This document shows positions 18,059-29,500 of a stretch of 58,473 nt of DNA, in pieces. Within the stretch, counting starts at the first letter, position 1; every line of letters starts with the position of its first letter. The position numbers and the translations under genes are program-made. This DNA comes from an uncultured Alistipes sp. (lineage in GTDB: Bacteria > Bacteroidota > Bacteroidia > Bacteroidales > Rikenellaceae), in NCBI GenBank assembly GCA_944321765.1, contig CALUMQ010000034.1:1-58473 (forward strand), in the 5' to 3' direction. The notes under the pieces are model-generated. The model saw only the letters and a list, made by a program, of their open reading frames with translations. It was not told where the DNA came from and ran no database searches.

Positions 18059-18655
18059 ATGTCCAGCGTCTCGAATCCCTGCCAGCCTCCCGCCGAGGTG
18101 CTTCACATCCGGAACATGGTCTGTGACCGTTGCATTCTGGTTGTGAAGCAGCTGCTGGAGCAGCACGCGATCCATCCGCTGTCAGTAACGCTCGGCGAAG
18201 CCGCCCTCCCGCAGAAGCTCGGCGAAGAGGAGCGGCAGCGCCTGCGGGAGGAGTTGCAGGCGCTGGGATTCGAGCTCATGGAGGAGCGTCGGCAGCAGCT
18301 GGTCGACCGGCTCCGCAGCGCCGTGATCGAGTTGGTCCGAAGTCTCGATGGCCCTCCGCGTGAGAATCTCTCCGATTACCTGGCCCGCAAAACGGGGCAC
18401 GACTACGGGTCGCTCAGCCGCCTCTTCTCGGAGGAGACCGGGACAACGCTCGAAAAGTATGTGATCGCGCAGAAGATCGAACGCGCCAAGGAGTTGCTGC
18501 TCTACAACGAGCTCTCGCTTGCGGAGATTGCCGACAGGCTCGGCTATTCGAGCAGCGCCTATCTCAGTGCGCAGTTCAAAAGCGTGACAGGCATGACTCC
18601 CACGCAGTTCCGGGCCGCGGGAAACAAGGCCCGGAAGAGTCTCGACCGCGTCTGA
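18059..18655 (+). CDS. AraC-type regulator with N-terminal metal-binding HMA-like domain
   Basis: This 198-residue protein has two parts. Residues 13-80 look like a heavy-metal-associated ferredoxin fold: a beta strand, then NMVCDRC (C22 and C25), then helix and strands ending [11 protein letters not shown]. Residues 95-190 are an AraC helix-turn-helix pair with the signature [28 protein letters not shown] (shown in parts: [14 protein letters not shown] and [12 protein letters not shown]). The usual cupin sensor is missing. The next gene is a copper P-type ATPase, so a direct Cu(I)-responsive activator is likely. The metal role is inferred from the CxxC and the neighbour. It differs from CueR, CsoR and CopY. 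Confidence 0.8.
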   Translation: MSSVSNPCQPPAEVLHIRNMVCDRCILVVKQLLEQHAIHPLSVTLGEAALPQKLGEEERQRLREELQALGFELMEERRQQLVDRLRSAVIELVRSLDGPPRENLSDYLARKTGHDYGSLSRLFSEETGTTLEKYVIAQKIERAKELLLYNELSLAEIADRLGYSSSAYLSAQFKSVTGMTPTQFRAAGNKARKSLDRV

Positions 18656-18752
18656 CACGATGTGTCCGATGTCCTGGTGTGATATCGCCGGGGCGACAAA
18701 ATCTCGTAAAACAATTCCAAAATTCCGTAACGCACAGCTCGTCGGAAGCCTC

Positions 18753-18760
18753 TATCTTTG
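18753..18760 (+). promoter_or_regulatory. -7 element for the copper ATPase gene
   Basis: TATCTTTG matches TAnnTTTG and lies 17 bases before the ATG at 18778. Two direct AATTCC copies (near 18715-18729) occupy the -33 area, where no TTG is found at normal spacing; an AraC-type activator could bind there. Confidence 0.6.
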
Positions 18761-18777
18761 CCGAAAACAGGACAACG

Positions 18778-21246
18778 ATGGACGATACGATGTGCACGAA
18801 ACGAATCTACCCCGTGACGGGAATGAGTTGTGCGGCCTGCGCCGCGCGGGTCGGCAAGGTTCTCGAAGCAGTGCCCGGAGTACAGAGCGCTGCGGTGAAT
18901 TTCGCCGCGGCCACCGTCACCGTGGAGTTCGATCCCGGGGCAACCTCTCCGGCCGCGATGCAGCAGGCCGTAACCGATGCGGGATACGGACTGATCGTAG
19001 ATCCGAAGCAGGGAGCCCGCGAAGCCCGGCGGCAGCAGAACGAGCACTACCGCAGGCTGCGCCGTGACGTGCGCGCCGCCTTTGTACTGGCCGTGCCGCT
19101 GCTTGTGGTCGGGATGTTCTTCATGCACAGCGCCTGGTCGCCATGGGTGAGCGGAGTGCTCGCCACGCCGCTGGTCTTCCGCTTCGGGCGCGAATTCTTC
19201 GTCGGAGCGTGGCGGCAGCTGCGTCACCGCTCCGCAAACATGGATACGCTGGTGGCCCTGAGTTCGGGTATCGCCTATCTGTTCAGCCTCTTCAACCTCC
19301 TCTTTCCCGACGTCCTGCGCCGCCACGGACTCGAACCTCATGTCTACTTCGAGGCTTCGGGCGTGGTGATTGCCTTCGTGCTGCTCGGAAGGCTGCTCGA
19401 AGAGCGGGCCAAGAGCGGCACGATGGAGGCCATCCGCAAGCTCTCGGGGCTGCGGCCCGACGTGGTGACGCGTCTCGACGAGACCGGAGCGGAGCACAGC
19501 GTGCGTCTTGAGGAGGTGCGGCCCGGGGATCGCATTGCCGTGCATCCCGGCGAGCGCATCGCCGTCGACGGGTCGCTGCTCGAAGGCAGCTCCTACGTAG
19601 ACGAAAGCATGCTCAGCGGCGAACCCGTGCCGGTTGCCAAGCAACCCGGAGACCGGGTGTTTGCCGGAACGGTCAACCAGCACGGAACGTTCCGTTACCG
19701 GGCCGAGCGGGTCGGAGAGCAGACCATGCTTGCGCAGATCATCCATCTGGTGCAGGATGCGCAGGGAAGCCGTGCCCCCGTTCAACGGCTTGTCGACCGC
19801 ATTGCCGCGGTATTCGTCCCGGTGGTCATCTCCGTGGCGATACTGGCTTTCGTACTGTGGATCCTCCTCGCCCCGGAGGATGGATTCGTCCGCGGGCTGC
19901 AGGCGCTGGTCACGGTGCTGGTCATCGCCTGTCCGTGTGCGTTGGGACTCGCCACGCCGACGGCCATCATGGTAGGTATCGGACGCGGCGCCGAAGCCGG
20001 AATTCTGATCAAGGATGCCCAGGCGCTGGAGACCGCCCGCCATATCGACACGGTGGTTTTCGACAAGACGGGAACGCTCACCGAAGGCCGCCCCAGGGTT
20101 CGGGAGGTGGTCTGGGCCCGGAAGTCGGTCCGCCATCCGGAGTGGCTGGCGGCACTCGAAAGCCGTTCGCAGCATCCGCTTGCCGACGCCGTGGTACGGT
20201 ACCTCACCCCGGATACGGACGGAACAAAGGTTGTTCCCGAACATTTCGAGGAGCGTCCCGGGCGGGGTATCGTGGCGGACATCGAGGGCGAGCGTTGCTG
20301 CGTGGGCAACCGCCGGCTGCTTGAGGAACAGGGGGTTGAAATCGACCCGGAGCTGGAGAAGTCGGCCCGCCGATGGATCGAGGATGCCGACAGCGTCGTA
20401 TGGTTTGCCATAAGCGGACGGGCGCAGGCGGCAATTGCCATCTCCGACCGGCTGCGCGCCACGACGCAGGAGGCCGTGGAGCAGCTGCAACGCCGGGGCA
20501 TCGAGGTGTGGATGCTGACCGGCGACCAGCAGGCGGCGGCCGAGGCAATGGCCCGCAAAGCGGGAATCGGGCACCTGCGCAGCGGCGTGCTGCCGGGCGA
20601 CAAGGCCGACTTCATTGCCGGGCTGCAGCGCAACGGACGCCGCGTGGCGATGGTCGGCGACGGCATCAATGACAGTGCGGCGTTGGCCCGAGCCGATTTG
20701 GGGATAGCCATGGGAAACGGAAACGACATCGCCCTGGAGGCTGCCCACATGACCATCCTCACCCCCGACCTGCGCAAGGTCGGCGATGCGCTCGAACTCT
20801 CGCAGGCCACCGTGAGGACCATTCGTCAGAATCTCTTCTGGGCCTTCTGCTACAACATCATCGGCATTCCCGTCGCCGCAGGGCTTCTCTATCCGTGGTG
20901 GGGCGTACAACTCGACCCCGTGCTGGCCGGAGCCGCCATGTCGCTGAGCAGCGTGAGTGTCGTAGCCAACAGTCTGCGGCTCAAGAGACGAAAAATAGGA
21001 AATTCCACAACGACAAAAAAACTGACTGTCATGAAACGAACATTCCATGTAGAGGGCATGATGTGCGGCCACTGCCGGGCACATGTCGAAAAGGCGTTGA
21101 ACTCGATCGAGGGCGTACAGGCCGAGGTGACGCTCGATCCGCCGAAGGCGGTTGTAACATTCAGCGGCGAGCCGCTTCCGACCGGGGAGTTGCAGCGCAT
21201 TGTCTCGGAGAAGGCCGGAGAATACCGTCTGACAGAGGAGAAATAG
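18778..21246 (+). CDS. copA: Copper-exporting P1B-type ATPase with N- and C-terminal HMA domains
   Basis: This 822-residue Cu(I) exporter starts at the ATG at 18778, just after the -7 box. Residues 8-72 form an HMA domain (GMSCAAC; C18 and C21). Eight membrane helices follow, with the Cu(I) site CPC at C385-C387, the phosphorylated D429 in DKTGTLTEG, and the HP motif in SQHPLADA. After the usual end RLKRRK, the frame continues through an 11-residue linker into a second HMA domain ([10 protein letters not shown]763 and C766), which begins at an internal ATG at 21031 and is exactly the size of a CopZ chaperone. The join crosses AAAAA at 20991-20995; one base less would give a TAG stop. The upstream AraC-HMA gene likely regulates it. 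Confidence 0.93.
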   Translation: MDDTMCTKRIYPVTGMSCAACAARVGKVLEAVPGVQSAAVNFAAATVTVEFDPGATSPAAMQQAVTDAGYGLIVDPKQGAREARRQQNEHYRRLRRDVRAAFVLAVPLLVVGMFFMHSAWSPWVSGVLATPLVFRFGREFFVGAWRQLRHRSANMDTLVALSSGIAYLFSLFNLLFPDVLRRHGLEPHVYFEASGVVIAFVLLGRLLEERAKSGTMEAIRKLSGLRPDVVTRLDETGAEHSVRLEEVRPGDRIAVHPGERIAVDGSLLEGSSYVDESMLSGEPVPVAKQPGDRVFAGTVNQHGTFRYRAERVGEQTMLAQIIHLVQDAQGSRAPVQRLVDRIAAVFVPVVISVAILAFVLWILLAPEDGFVRGLQALVTVLVIACPCALGLATPTAIMVGIGRGAEAGILIKDAQALETARHIDTVVFDKTGTLTEGRPRVREVVWARKSVRHPEWLAALESRSQHPLADAVVRYLTPDTDGTKVVPEHFEERPGRGIVADIEGERCCVGNRRLLEEQGVEIDPELEKSARRWIEDADSVVWFAISGRAQAAIAISDRLRATTQEAVEQLQRRGIEVWMLTGDQQAAAEAMARKAGIGHLRSGVLPGDKADFIAGLQRNGRRVAMVGDGINDSAALARADLGIAMGNGNDIALEAAHMTILTPDLRKVGDALELSQATVRTIRQNLFWAFCYNIIGIPVAAGLLYPWWGVQLDPVLAGAAMSLSSVSVVANSLRLKRRKIGNSTTTKKLTVMKRTFHVEGMMCGHCRAHVEKALNSIEGVQAEVTLDPPKAVVTFSGEPLPTGELQRIVSEKAGEYRLTEEK

Positions 21247-21306
21247 TACCGGCCGACGGGCAGGAACGGCACATGTCGAAGGCCCGTTGCAGCAGTCTGG
21301 CATCGG

Positions 21307-21343
21307 AAAAAGCAGGCAGCAGGCACTGTCTGCTTTTTCTTTT
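21307..21343 (+). terminator. Rho-independent terminator after copA
   Basis: Thirteen-base arms (21307-21319 and 21326-21338, one G-U pair) surround a 6-base loop; the right arm ends in a T-run. The distance to the end of copA is about 60 bases. Confidence 0.8.
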
Positions 21344-21445
21344 CGGGACTCAAAGGATCGAGAAATCCTCGACAGGTGTTGGTATTCCCGAAGATTTTCC
21401 CGAAATTTCGGCGCTGTACCGCAAACTTCATAATATTCAGACAAG

Positions 21446-22324
21446 ATGAAAAACTCTTACGTTGTCGGCATCGGCGAAGCACTCTGGGATCTGCTCCCCG
21501 AAGGCCGCAAAATCGGTGGCGCTCCGGCAAATTTCGCCTATCACATGTCTCAGTTCGGATACGACGCCATCGCCGCAAGCGCCGTCGGCAAAGACCCGCT
21601 GGGAGATGAGATTCGCGCAGCATTCACGGCCATGGGGCTGAAGTTCGAGCTCCCCCAGGTCGACTACCCTACGGGAACCGTCAAGGTTACGCTCGACGCG
21701 CAGGGAATTCCGCAGTACGAGATATGCACCGATGTGGCCTGGGACAACATTCCCTTCACCGAGTCGCTGCGCGGCATCGCCGCATCGACCCGCTGCATCT
21801 GTTTCGGGTCCCTGGCCCAGCGCAGCGCAGTTTCGCGGGCAACAATTCACCGATTCCTCGAGACCATGCCCCAGGACGCGCTGAAGGTCTATGACATCAA
21901 CCTCCGGCAGCAGTTCTACTCCCGGAAGGTGGTCGAAAACTCCATGAAGGCCTGCGACATTTTGAAGATCAACGACGAGGAGATTCTGACCGTCGCACAC
22001 CTCTTCGGTCTCGAAACCACCGACATGAAGGAGGCCTGTCTGGCGCTCCGGGAGCAGTATGCGCTGAAGATGATCATCCTCACCTGCGGGAGTTTCGGCA
22101 GTTACGTATTCTACGACAAGGGTATATCGTTCCTCTACACTCCCCATGTCAAGGTTGCCGATACCGTCGGCGCCGGGGATTCGTTCACCGCGGGATTCTG
22201 CGCCTCGCTGCTTCACGGCCACTCCGTCCCCGAAGCGCATGCCAGGGCCGTTGCCGTCTCGGCATTCGTCTGCTCCTGCCACGGCGCCATGCCCCGGCTC
22301 CCCGAAGAGCTCACACATCTTTAA
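21446..22324 (+). CDS. PfkB-family carbohydrate kinase, probable fructokinase
   Basis: This 292-residue cytoplasmic kinase has the PfkB fold. The start MKNSYVVGIGEALWDLLPEG and the substrate loop KIGGAPANFAYHMSQFG match fructokinase-like members. Near the C-terminus, DTVGAGDSFTAGF carries the ATP/anion-hole motif with the catalytic Asp. The length is normal. It is enclosed by terminators at 21307-21343 and 22370-22416, so it forms its own unit. The nearby glycosidases may supply sugars. Ribokinase or 2-keto-3-deoxygluconate kinase activity cannot be excluded. Confidence 0.87.
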   Translation: MKNSYVVGIGEALWDLLPEGRKIGGAPANFAYHMSQFGYDAIAASAVGKDPLGDEIRAAFTAMGLKFELPQVDYPTGTVKVTLDAQGIPQYEICTDVAWDNIPFTESLRGIAASTRCICFGSLAQRSAVSRATIHRFLETMPQDALKVYDINLRQQFYSRKVVENSMKACDILKINDEEILTVAHLFGLETTDMKEACLALREQYALKMIILTCGSFGSYVFYDKGISFLYTPHVKVADTVGAGDSFTAGFCASLLHGHSVPEAHARAVAVSAFVCSCHGAMPRLPEELTHL

Positions 22325-22369
22325 ATTCTGTCAGGCACCGGCACCTCCCGAGTGTGTATGCAGAACTGA

Positions 22370-22416
22370 CAAATGCCGCGCAAAACCCTTTCTCGCGCGG
22401 CATTTGCCATTTTTTT
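22370..22416 (+). terminator. Rho-independent terminator after the sugar kinase
   Basis: Perfect 12-base arms (caaatgccgcgc at 22370-22381 and its complement at 22395-22406) with a 13-base loop, then a run of T residues at 22410-22416. Confidence 0.85.
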
Positions 22417-22515
22417 ACGATATGCATGCCTCATTTGAAAAAAATTCGTACCTTTATCCGATACGAAGCTGTTATGCAACCGTAGAATTGTCAGACCTAT
22501 ACAAAAACAACCTGT

Positions 22516-25500
22516 ATGAAGAAGCTATTGATCCTTTGTTTCATGGCGGGATCCGCCGCAGCATACGGGCAGTCACTTCCGCTCGAAGGATTCGCCTACG
22601 CCCCAACCCCGGCTCCCGACGGCAAGGAGTGGCAGGACCCCGAACGGCTCGCCCTGAACAAGGAGCAGCCTCACGCGTGGTTCTTCACCTTCCCCGACAC
22701 CGAAAGCGCCCGCCGCGTCCTGCCCGAAGCGGGGGCCTACTACCTCTCGCTCGACGGCGTGTGGAAATTCCATTGGGCAGGGAATCCCGAAGAGCGTCCG
22801 GCGGAATTTTATAAGCCCGGATATGATGTCTCGACATGGGACGACGTAACGGTACCCATGCAGTGGAACGTCGCCGGAATCCAGAAGGACGGAAGTCTGA
22901 AGTACGGCGTACCCATCTATGCCAACCAGCCGGTGATCTTCGCGCACAAGGTTGCCGTCGACGACTGGCGCGGCGGCGTCATGCGCACCCCACCCCAGGA
23001 CTGGGTGACCTACAAACACCGGAACGAAGTCGGCTCCTACCGACGCACGTTCTCGCTCCCCGAAGGGTGGGACGGCCGCGAAGTGTACATCAACTTCGAC
23101 GGCGTGTCGTCGTTCTTCTACCTCTGGGTCAACGGACAGTACGTGGGATTCTCGAAAAACTCGCGCAACACCGCCTCATTCGACATCACCCCCTATCTGA
23201 ATGCAAAGGGTGAAAATATCGTTGCCGTGGAGGTGTACCGCAACTCCGACGGGTCGTTCCTCGAGGCGCAGGACATGTTCCGCCTGCCGGGAATCTTCCG
23301 GACCGTCTCGCTCTCGTCGACAGCGAAGGTGCAGGTCCGCGATCTGCGCGTACGTCCCGACCTCGACGCTTCATACACCGACGGCGTGCTCCGCATCGAG
23401 GCCGACGTCCGCAACCTCGGAAGGAAAGATCTCAAGGAGGGGTATTCGATCGCATATTCGCTCTATGCCAATGAACTCTATTCGGATGAAAACTCACCCG
23501 TGCAGGGGGCCGAGGCTGTCGCCGAGGTGGCTCCGACGTCCGTTGGGCTGACATCGATGACCGAAGCCGAAATGCACGTGGCAAACGTCCGCAAATGGTC
23601 GGCTGAGGAGCCGTGGCGCTATGTCCTGGTCGGAGAGCTCCGCGACCGCAAGGGTCGCGTGGTCGAGACCTTCTCGACGGGCGTGGGTTTCCGCAAGGTC
23701 GAGATCCGCGACACTCCCGCCGCGGAGGATGAGTTCGGACTGGCCGGACGCTACTACTACGTCAACGGGCAGACGGTAAAGCTCAAGGGCGTGAACCGTC
23801 AGGAGATAGACCCCGCGGTGGGTAATGCCATCTCCGTGAAGCAGATGGAGCAGGAGATCATGCTCATGAAGCGCGGAAACATCAACCACGTGCGCAACTC
23901 CCACTACTCGTGCGAACCGCACTGGTACTACCTCTGCGACAAGTACGGCATCTATCTCGAGGACGAGGCCAATCTCGAAAGCCACGAATACTATTACGGC
24001 GACGCCTCGCTGTCGCACGTCAAGGAGTTCGAGGCAGCGCACGTCGCCCGCGTCATGGAGCTGGCACACGCCCATGTAAACCACCCCTCGGTAGTCATCT
24101 GGTCGCTGGGAAACGAAGCCGGTCCGGGCAAGAACTTCGTCGCGGCCTATGACGCCCTGCACGCCTTCGACGCCTCGCGTCCCGTGCAATACGAGCGCAA
24201 CAACGACATCGTCGACATGGGATCGAACCAATATCCGTCGATCGCCTGGATGCGCGGAGCCGCAACGGGCCGATATGCCATCAAATATCCGTTCCACATC
24301 TCCGAATACGCCCACTCGATGGGCAATGCCGGTGGCAATCTCATCGACTACTGGGAGGCCATCGAGTCGACGAACTTCATCTGCGGAGCCGCTATCTGGG
24401 ACTGGGTCGACCAGGCGCTCTTCGCCTACGACCCCCAAACCGGCGAACGCTACTGGGCCTACGGAGGCGACTTCGGAGACAAGCCCAACAGCGGCATGTT
24501 CTGCATGAACGGCATCCTGCTGCCCGACCACTCGCCCAAGCCGGTCTTCTACGAGGTGAAGAAGGTTTACCAGAACGTCGGCGTCCGGGCCCTCGACATG
24601 ACGCGCGGCGAGATCGAGATCTTCAACAAGAACTATTTCACCTCGCTGGCCGACTACCGCATCGTGTGGGAGCTCTACAAGGATGGTGAGAAGATCGAGG
24701 AGAGCGATCTCTTCCGGGCGTCGCGGGCCATCATCGGACCCCGCATGCGCATGGTCTACGGCATTCCCTACGACTATGCGTCGCTGGACGAAGGAAGCGA
24801 GTATTTCGTCAAGGTGCGCTTCCTGCTCGCCTCGGACAAACCCTGGGCCAAGGCCGGCTACGTGCAGATGGAGGAGCAGCTGCCGGTGAAGGCCGCCGGG
24901 GTGAAGCCCTCAATGAGTACGCTCACGGCTCAGCGCCCCGCCCCCGAGGTGAGCGAGGAGGGGAATCTGACAACCGTCCGCGGCGAAGGATTCGTCGTCA
25001 CGTTCGACAACCGCCAGGGAACCATCCACTCCCTGGCATACGACGGTCGTGAGGTGATCCGTCCGGGCCAGGGTCCGCGGATCGATGCCCTGCGCGCTCC
25101 GACCGACAACGACAACTGGGCCTACACGCGCTGGTTCGAAAAGGGGTTGCACAACCTCCGCCACAAGGCCGTGGCACAGGCCCGCGTCGATGACGGAACG
25201 GGCAACAGCGTACAACTGATGTACACCGTCGTCTCGCAGGCCCCGAATGCCGCCACGATCGAAGGCGGAACCTCGGGCCGTTACCGCATCGTCGAGCACA
25301 GGGAGCGCCCGTTCGGCGAGCAGGACTTCCGTTTCGTGACCAATCAGATCTGGACCGTCTATGCCGACGGATCGGTCGAGCTGCGGGCGGAGATCACCTC
25401 GAACGAGCCCTCGCTGGTTCTCGCCCGGTTGGGATACGTCATGGAGCTTCCGAAGGAGCTGAAGCATTACGACTACTACGGACGCGGTCCGTGGAACAAC

Positions 25501-26556
25501 TACAACGACCGTCGCTCGGGAGCCTTCATCGAGCACCACGCCAGCACGGTCGACGAACAGTTCGTCCCCTTCCCCAAACCGCAAAGCATGGGCAACCGTG
25601 AAGAGGTGCGCTGGTGCGCACTGACCGATGACAACGGAAACGGCGTGGCATTCGTAGCCGACAGCACGATGTCGGCATCGGCCCTGCCGTGGTCGGCCGT
25701 GGAGATGACCCTCGCCCCGCACTTCTACCAGCTGCCCGAACCGTCGGCCACGCATCTGCACCTCGACCTCGCGGTGACAGGGCTCGGAGGCAACAGCTGC
25801 GGGCAGGGCGGACCGCTGGAACCCGATCGGGTGAAGGCCTCGAACCATGCGCTGGGTGTGTTGATCCGTCCGGTGCGCAACGGAGAACTCCTCGAAACGA
25901 CACGCGTCGCCCTGTCGGGCGAGGTTCCCATCTCGATCTCCCGCTCGCGCGACGGAATGGTAAGCATCGCGAGTCGCAAGGCCGGAGCGGCCATTCTCTG
26001 CACGATCGACGGCGACAAGAGCCGTTCGTTCACCTACACGGAACCCTTCATGCTGCGTGAGGGCGGCACGGTGATGGCGCGCTACGCCGGACAATCCGCC
26101 GTGGAGACCTCGGCAACCTTCCCGCGCATCGAACAGATTCCGATGAGCGTGGTCTACGCCTCGAGTCAGGAGACCGGCATCGGCGATGCCGCGAATCTCG
26201 TCGACGGAGACCCCTCGACCACCTGGCACACGATGTACTCGGTGACGGTGGCCCAATACCCCCACTGGGTCGACTTCGACGCCGGAGAGGTGAAGCGGAT
26301 CCGCGGGTTCCGCTACCTGCCCCGGCAGGATGGCGGAACAAACGGCAACGTCCGTGAATACACCATTCAGGTGAGTCTCGACGGCAAGACGTGGGGAGAT
26401 CCCGTGGCTTCGGGATCGTTCGCAAAGGGGAGCCGCGAACAGCGGATCGAGCTGCCGCAGCCCGTCGAGGGGCGCTACGTCCGCTTCACGGCCCTCAGTT
26501 CGCAGAACGGCGCAGACTATGCAGGGGGTGCCGAATTCTCGGTGATAGCCGACTGA
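22516..26556 (+). CDS. Exported GH2 beta-galactosidase with C-terminal F5/8 C domain
   Basis: This 1346-residue enzyme has a signal peptide (MKKLLILCFMAGSAAAYGQ). The LacZ-like GH2 core follows: jelly-roll sugar-binding domain, Ig-like domain, then the TIM barrel with acid/base E534 in WSLGNEAG and nucleophile E597 in ISEYAHSMGN. A beta-galactosidase small-chain domain (APTDNDNW region) covers about residues 830-1090. The last 130 residues (from ASSQETG) form an F5/8-type C (CBM32-like) module with YLPRQDGG. It is 43 bases before a GH31 gene with a similar module, so the two probably act together on a host or plant glycan. A weak -7 match (TACCTTTA, 22449-22456) precedes it. Export is to periplasm or surface. 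Confidence 0.9.
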   Translation: MKKLLILCFMAGSAAAYGQSLPLEGFAYAPTPAPDGKEWQDPERLALNKEQPHAWFFTFPDTESARRVLPEAGAYYLSLDGVWKFHWAGNPEERPAEFYKPGYDVSTWDDVTVPMQWNVAGIQKDGSLKYGVPIYANQPVIFAHKVAVDDWRGGVMRTPPQDWVTYKHRNEVGSYRRTFSLPEGWDGREVYINFDGVSSFFYLWVNGQYVGFSKNSRNTASFDITPYLNAKGENIVAVEVYRNSDGSFLEAQDMFRLPGIFRTVSLSSTAKVQVRDLRVRPDLDASYTDGVLRIEADVRNLGRKDLKEGYSIAYSLYANELYSDENSPVQGAEAVAEVAPTSVGLTSMTEAEMHVANVRKWSAEEPWRYVLVGELRDRKGRVVETFSTGVGFRKVEIRDTPAAEDEFGLAGRYYYVNGQTVKLKGVNRQEIDPAVGNAISVKQMEQEIMLMKRGNINHVRNSHYSCEPHWYYLCDKYGIYLEDEANLESHEYYYGDASLSHVKEFEAAHVARVMELAHAHVNHPSVVIWSLGNEAGPGKNFVAAYDALHAFDASRPVQYERNNDIVDMGSNQYPSIAWMRGAATGRYAIKYPFHISEYAHSMGNAGGNLIDYWEAIESTNFICGAAIWDWVDQALFAYDPQTGERYWAYGGDFGDKPNSGMFCMNGILLPDHSPKPVFYEVKKVYQNVGVRALDMTRGEIEIFNKNYFTSLADYRIVWELYKDGEKIEESDLFRASRAIIGPRMRMVYGIPYDYASLDEGSEYFVKVRFLLASDKPWAKAGYVQMEEQLPVKAAGVKPSMSTLTAQRPAPEVSEEGNLTTVRGEGFVVTFDNRQGTIHSLAYDGREVIRPGQGPRIDALRAPTDNDNWAYTRWFEKGLHNLRHKAVAQARVDDGTGNSVQLMYTVVSQAPNAATIEGGTSGRYRIVEHRERPFGEQDFRFVTNQIWTVYADGSVELRAEITSNEPSLVLARLGYVMELPKELKHYDYYGRGPWNNYNDRRSGAFIEHHASTVDEQFVPFPKPQSMGNREEVRWCALTDDNGNGVAFVADSTMSASALPWSAVEMTLAPHFYQLPEPSATHLHLDLAVTGLGGNSCGQGGPLEPDRVKASNHALGVLIRPVRNGELLETTRVALSGEVPISISRSRDGMVSIASRKAGAAILCTIDGDKSRSFTYTEPFMLREGGTVMARYAGQSAVETSATFPRIEQIPMSVVYASSQETGIGDAANLVDGDPSTTWHTMYSVTVAQYPHWVDFDAGEVKRIRGFRYLPRQDGGTNGNVREYTIQVSLDGKTWGDPVASGSFAKGSREQRIELPQPVEGRYVRFTALSSQNGADYAGGAEFSVIAD

Positions 26557-26599
26557 CGACGCGGCAAGACATGAATCGAAACTTTACACAACAGGTTAT

Positions 26600-29500
26600 A
26601 TGAAATTGAACCACAGAATTCTGATCCCCCTGTTTTCGCTTGCAGGGTTGCTGTGTGTCGCAGCCGAAAGCCGGGCTGCGCTCCGGGTCGAAGGAGAATC
26701 GGATGGAAGTCGCAACTCCGCAACCGTCGAGGCAGAAACCGGGACACGAATCATCTCCGGAGTGCGGCAGTTGAACCCCTCGACCTTCGAGGTATTACGC
26801 ACGGACGGATTGCGCATGGTTGTCGAATGTTACGGGGAGACGGTCTTCCGCCTCTTCCTCGATCCGCAGGGTGGCATACTCCGCGATCCCGAGGCCGACC
26901 CCGAGGCACAGATCCTCGCAGACGACCCCCGACGCCCTATCGAGCAACTGACGGCTGCGGAGGCCGAAGGGGCGGTGACGATCGCCTCCGGCTCCGTGAG
27001 TCTGAAGTTCGACAAGCACTCGGGAGGCATCCACATAACGGACCTGCGCCGAAACGAGGTTGTCGCCGAAACGATTGGTGACGTAGACTTCGCTTCGGGC
27101 GGAACAACCCTCACGCTGAAGGAGCAGCCCGAAGAGTATTTCTACGGCGGAGGCGTGCAGAACGGACGGTTCTCCCACAAGGGGCACAGCATACGCATCG
27201 TCAATACCAATCAGTGGACCGACGGCGGTGTGGCTTCGCCGACCCCCTTCTACTGGTCGACGGCCGGATACGGCGTGATGTGGTACACCTTTGCACCGGG
27301 ACTCTACGACTTCGGAGCCGCCGAGCCCGGGAAGGTCACACTGACACACGACACGCCCTATCTCGACCTCTTCGTGATGGTCGACCAGACGCCCGAGGAT
27401 CTGCTCAAGGGTTTCTACCAACTGACCGGAAACCCCGTGCTGCTGCCCAAGTTCGGATTCTACGAAGGGCATCTGAACGCCTACAACCGCGACTACTGGA
27501 AGGAGGATGAAAAGGGAATCCTCTTTGAGGACGGCCGCCGATACAAGGAGAGCCAGCAGGACAACGGAGGCATCCGCGAATCGCTCAACGGCGAAAAGGA
27601 GAACTACCAGTTCTCGGCTCGCGCCGTAATCGACCGCTACGCAGCCCACGACATGCCCCTCGGGTGGCTGCTGCCCAACGACGGATACGGAGCCGGATAC
27701 GGCCAGACCGGGACGCTCGACGGAAATATCGAAAATCTCCGTCAGTTGGGCGAATACGCCCGCGAACGAGGCGTGGAGATCGGACTCTGGACCCAGTCGG
27801 ATCTCCATCCGAAAGAGGGGATCGACGCACTGCTGCAGCGGGACATCGTCAAGGAGGTGCGCGATGCCGGAGTGCGCGTGCTGAAAACCGACGTGGCCTG
27901 GGTCGGGGCAGGATACTCGTTCGGGCTCAACGGTGTGGCCGATGTCGGACAGATCATGCCCTTCTACGGAAACGACGCCCGGCCTTTCATCATCTCGGTC
28001 GACGGTTGGGCCGGCACGCAGCGCCACGCCGCCATCTGGACGGGAGACCAGACCGGAGGAGACTGGGAGTACATCCGCTTCCACATCCCCACCTACATCG
28101 GCTCGGGCCTTTCGGGACAGCCCAACATCACCTCGGACATGGACGGAATATTCGGTGGCCGGAACATCCCGGTCAACGTCCGCGACTTCCAGTGGAAGAC
28201 CTTCACGCCCATGCAGCTCAACATGGACGGATGGGGCGCCAACCCGAAGTATCCCCATGCTCTCGGTGAGCCTGCGGAGTCGATCAACCGCTGGTATCTG
28301 AAACTCAAGTCGGAGTTCATGCCCTACGCCTACTCCATCGCCCGCGAGGCGGTCTTCGGAGTGCCGATGATACGGGCCATGTTCCTCGACGACCCCAACC
28401 CCTACACGCTGGGAACCGCCACGCGTTATCAGTATCTCTACGGTCCCTACGTACTGGTGGCCCCGATCTACCGCGCAACGGCAGCCGATGACGAGGGCAA
28501 CGACCGCCGCGACGGCATCTACCTCCCCGAAGGGAACTGGATCGACTTCTTCACCGGAGAGCTCTATACGGGCGGACGCATCATCAACAGCTTCGATGCT
28601 CCGCTCTGGAAGCTGCCCGTGTTGATCCGTCAGGGCGCCATCCTTCCGATGGCGGCTCCCCACAACAACGTGGCACAAATGAATCCCCGCGAACGGATTT
28701 ACGAACTCTATCCGGCTGGACACAGCGAATTCACGGAGTATGACGACGACGGCAGGACGCAGGGTTATCTGAACGGAGAGTTTGCCGAAACACGCATTAC
28801 GACGGATCTGCAGGGAGAGCTTCTGAAGGTCGACATCGCCCCCACCGAGGGTGGATTCTCCGGGATGGAGCGTGAAAAGAGCACCGAACTGCGCATCAAC
28901 GTCACGCAGCGTCCCGGGAAGATCTCGGCGCGCATCGGCGGGCGGAAAGTCAAGCTCGCAGAGGCGGCCTCGGCCCAGACATACGCCGAGGGCGAGAACG
29001 TCTGGTTCTACGACGCCGCTCCGGAGATGAACCGCTTTGCCACAAAGGGCAGCGACATGGAGCGTCTGAGTGCGGTGAAGAATCCCGTGGTGCGCATCCG
29101 CCTCGCGGCAACGGACGTGATCCGCAATGACGTGGAGGTGGAGATGAAGGGGTATGTCTACGCTCCGCAGGAGCGGCTGCTTCTGTCGCACGGCGTGCTG
29201 GAGGCGCCCGTCGCCGGATTCCCGGACGGGAAGGTCGAGGCCTACACGCTGACCCCCACATGGAAACCCGTTGCAAATGCAGACTGTTATGAGATCGAGT
29301 TCGGCGGAATGCTTTACGCCACGATCCGTGACACGATGCTCCGTTTTGAGGATCTGCGGCCCGAAACCGACTATGCGATGCGTATCCGCGCCGTGAACGG
29401 GTCGGGAGTTTCGCCGTGGTGTGATCTCTCCGTTCGCACGAAGTCCGACCCGCTGGAGTTTGCCATCCGCGGCGTACGGGGACACACGTCGTGTCCGAAC

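Noticed and set aside
18559-21444. 961-codon minus-strand frame opposite copA
   Set aside because: Low-information composition and no motif; the plus strand has a complete P-type ATPase.
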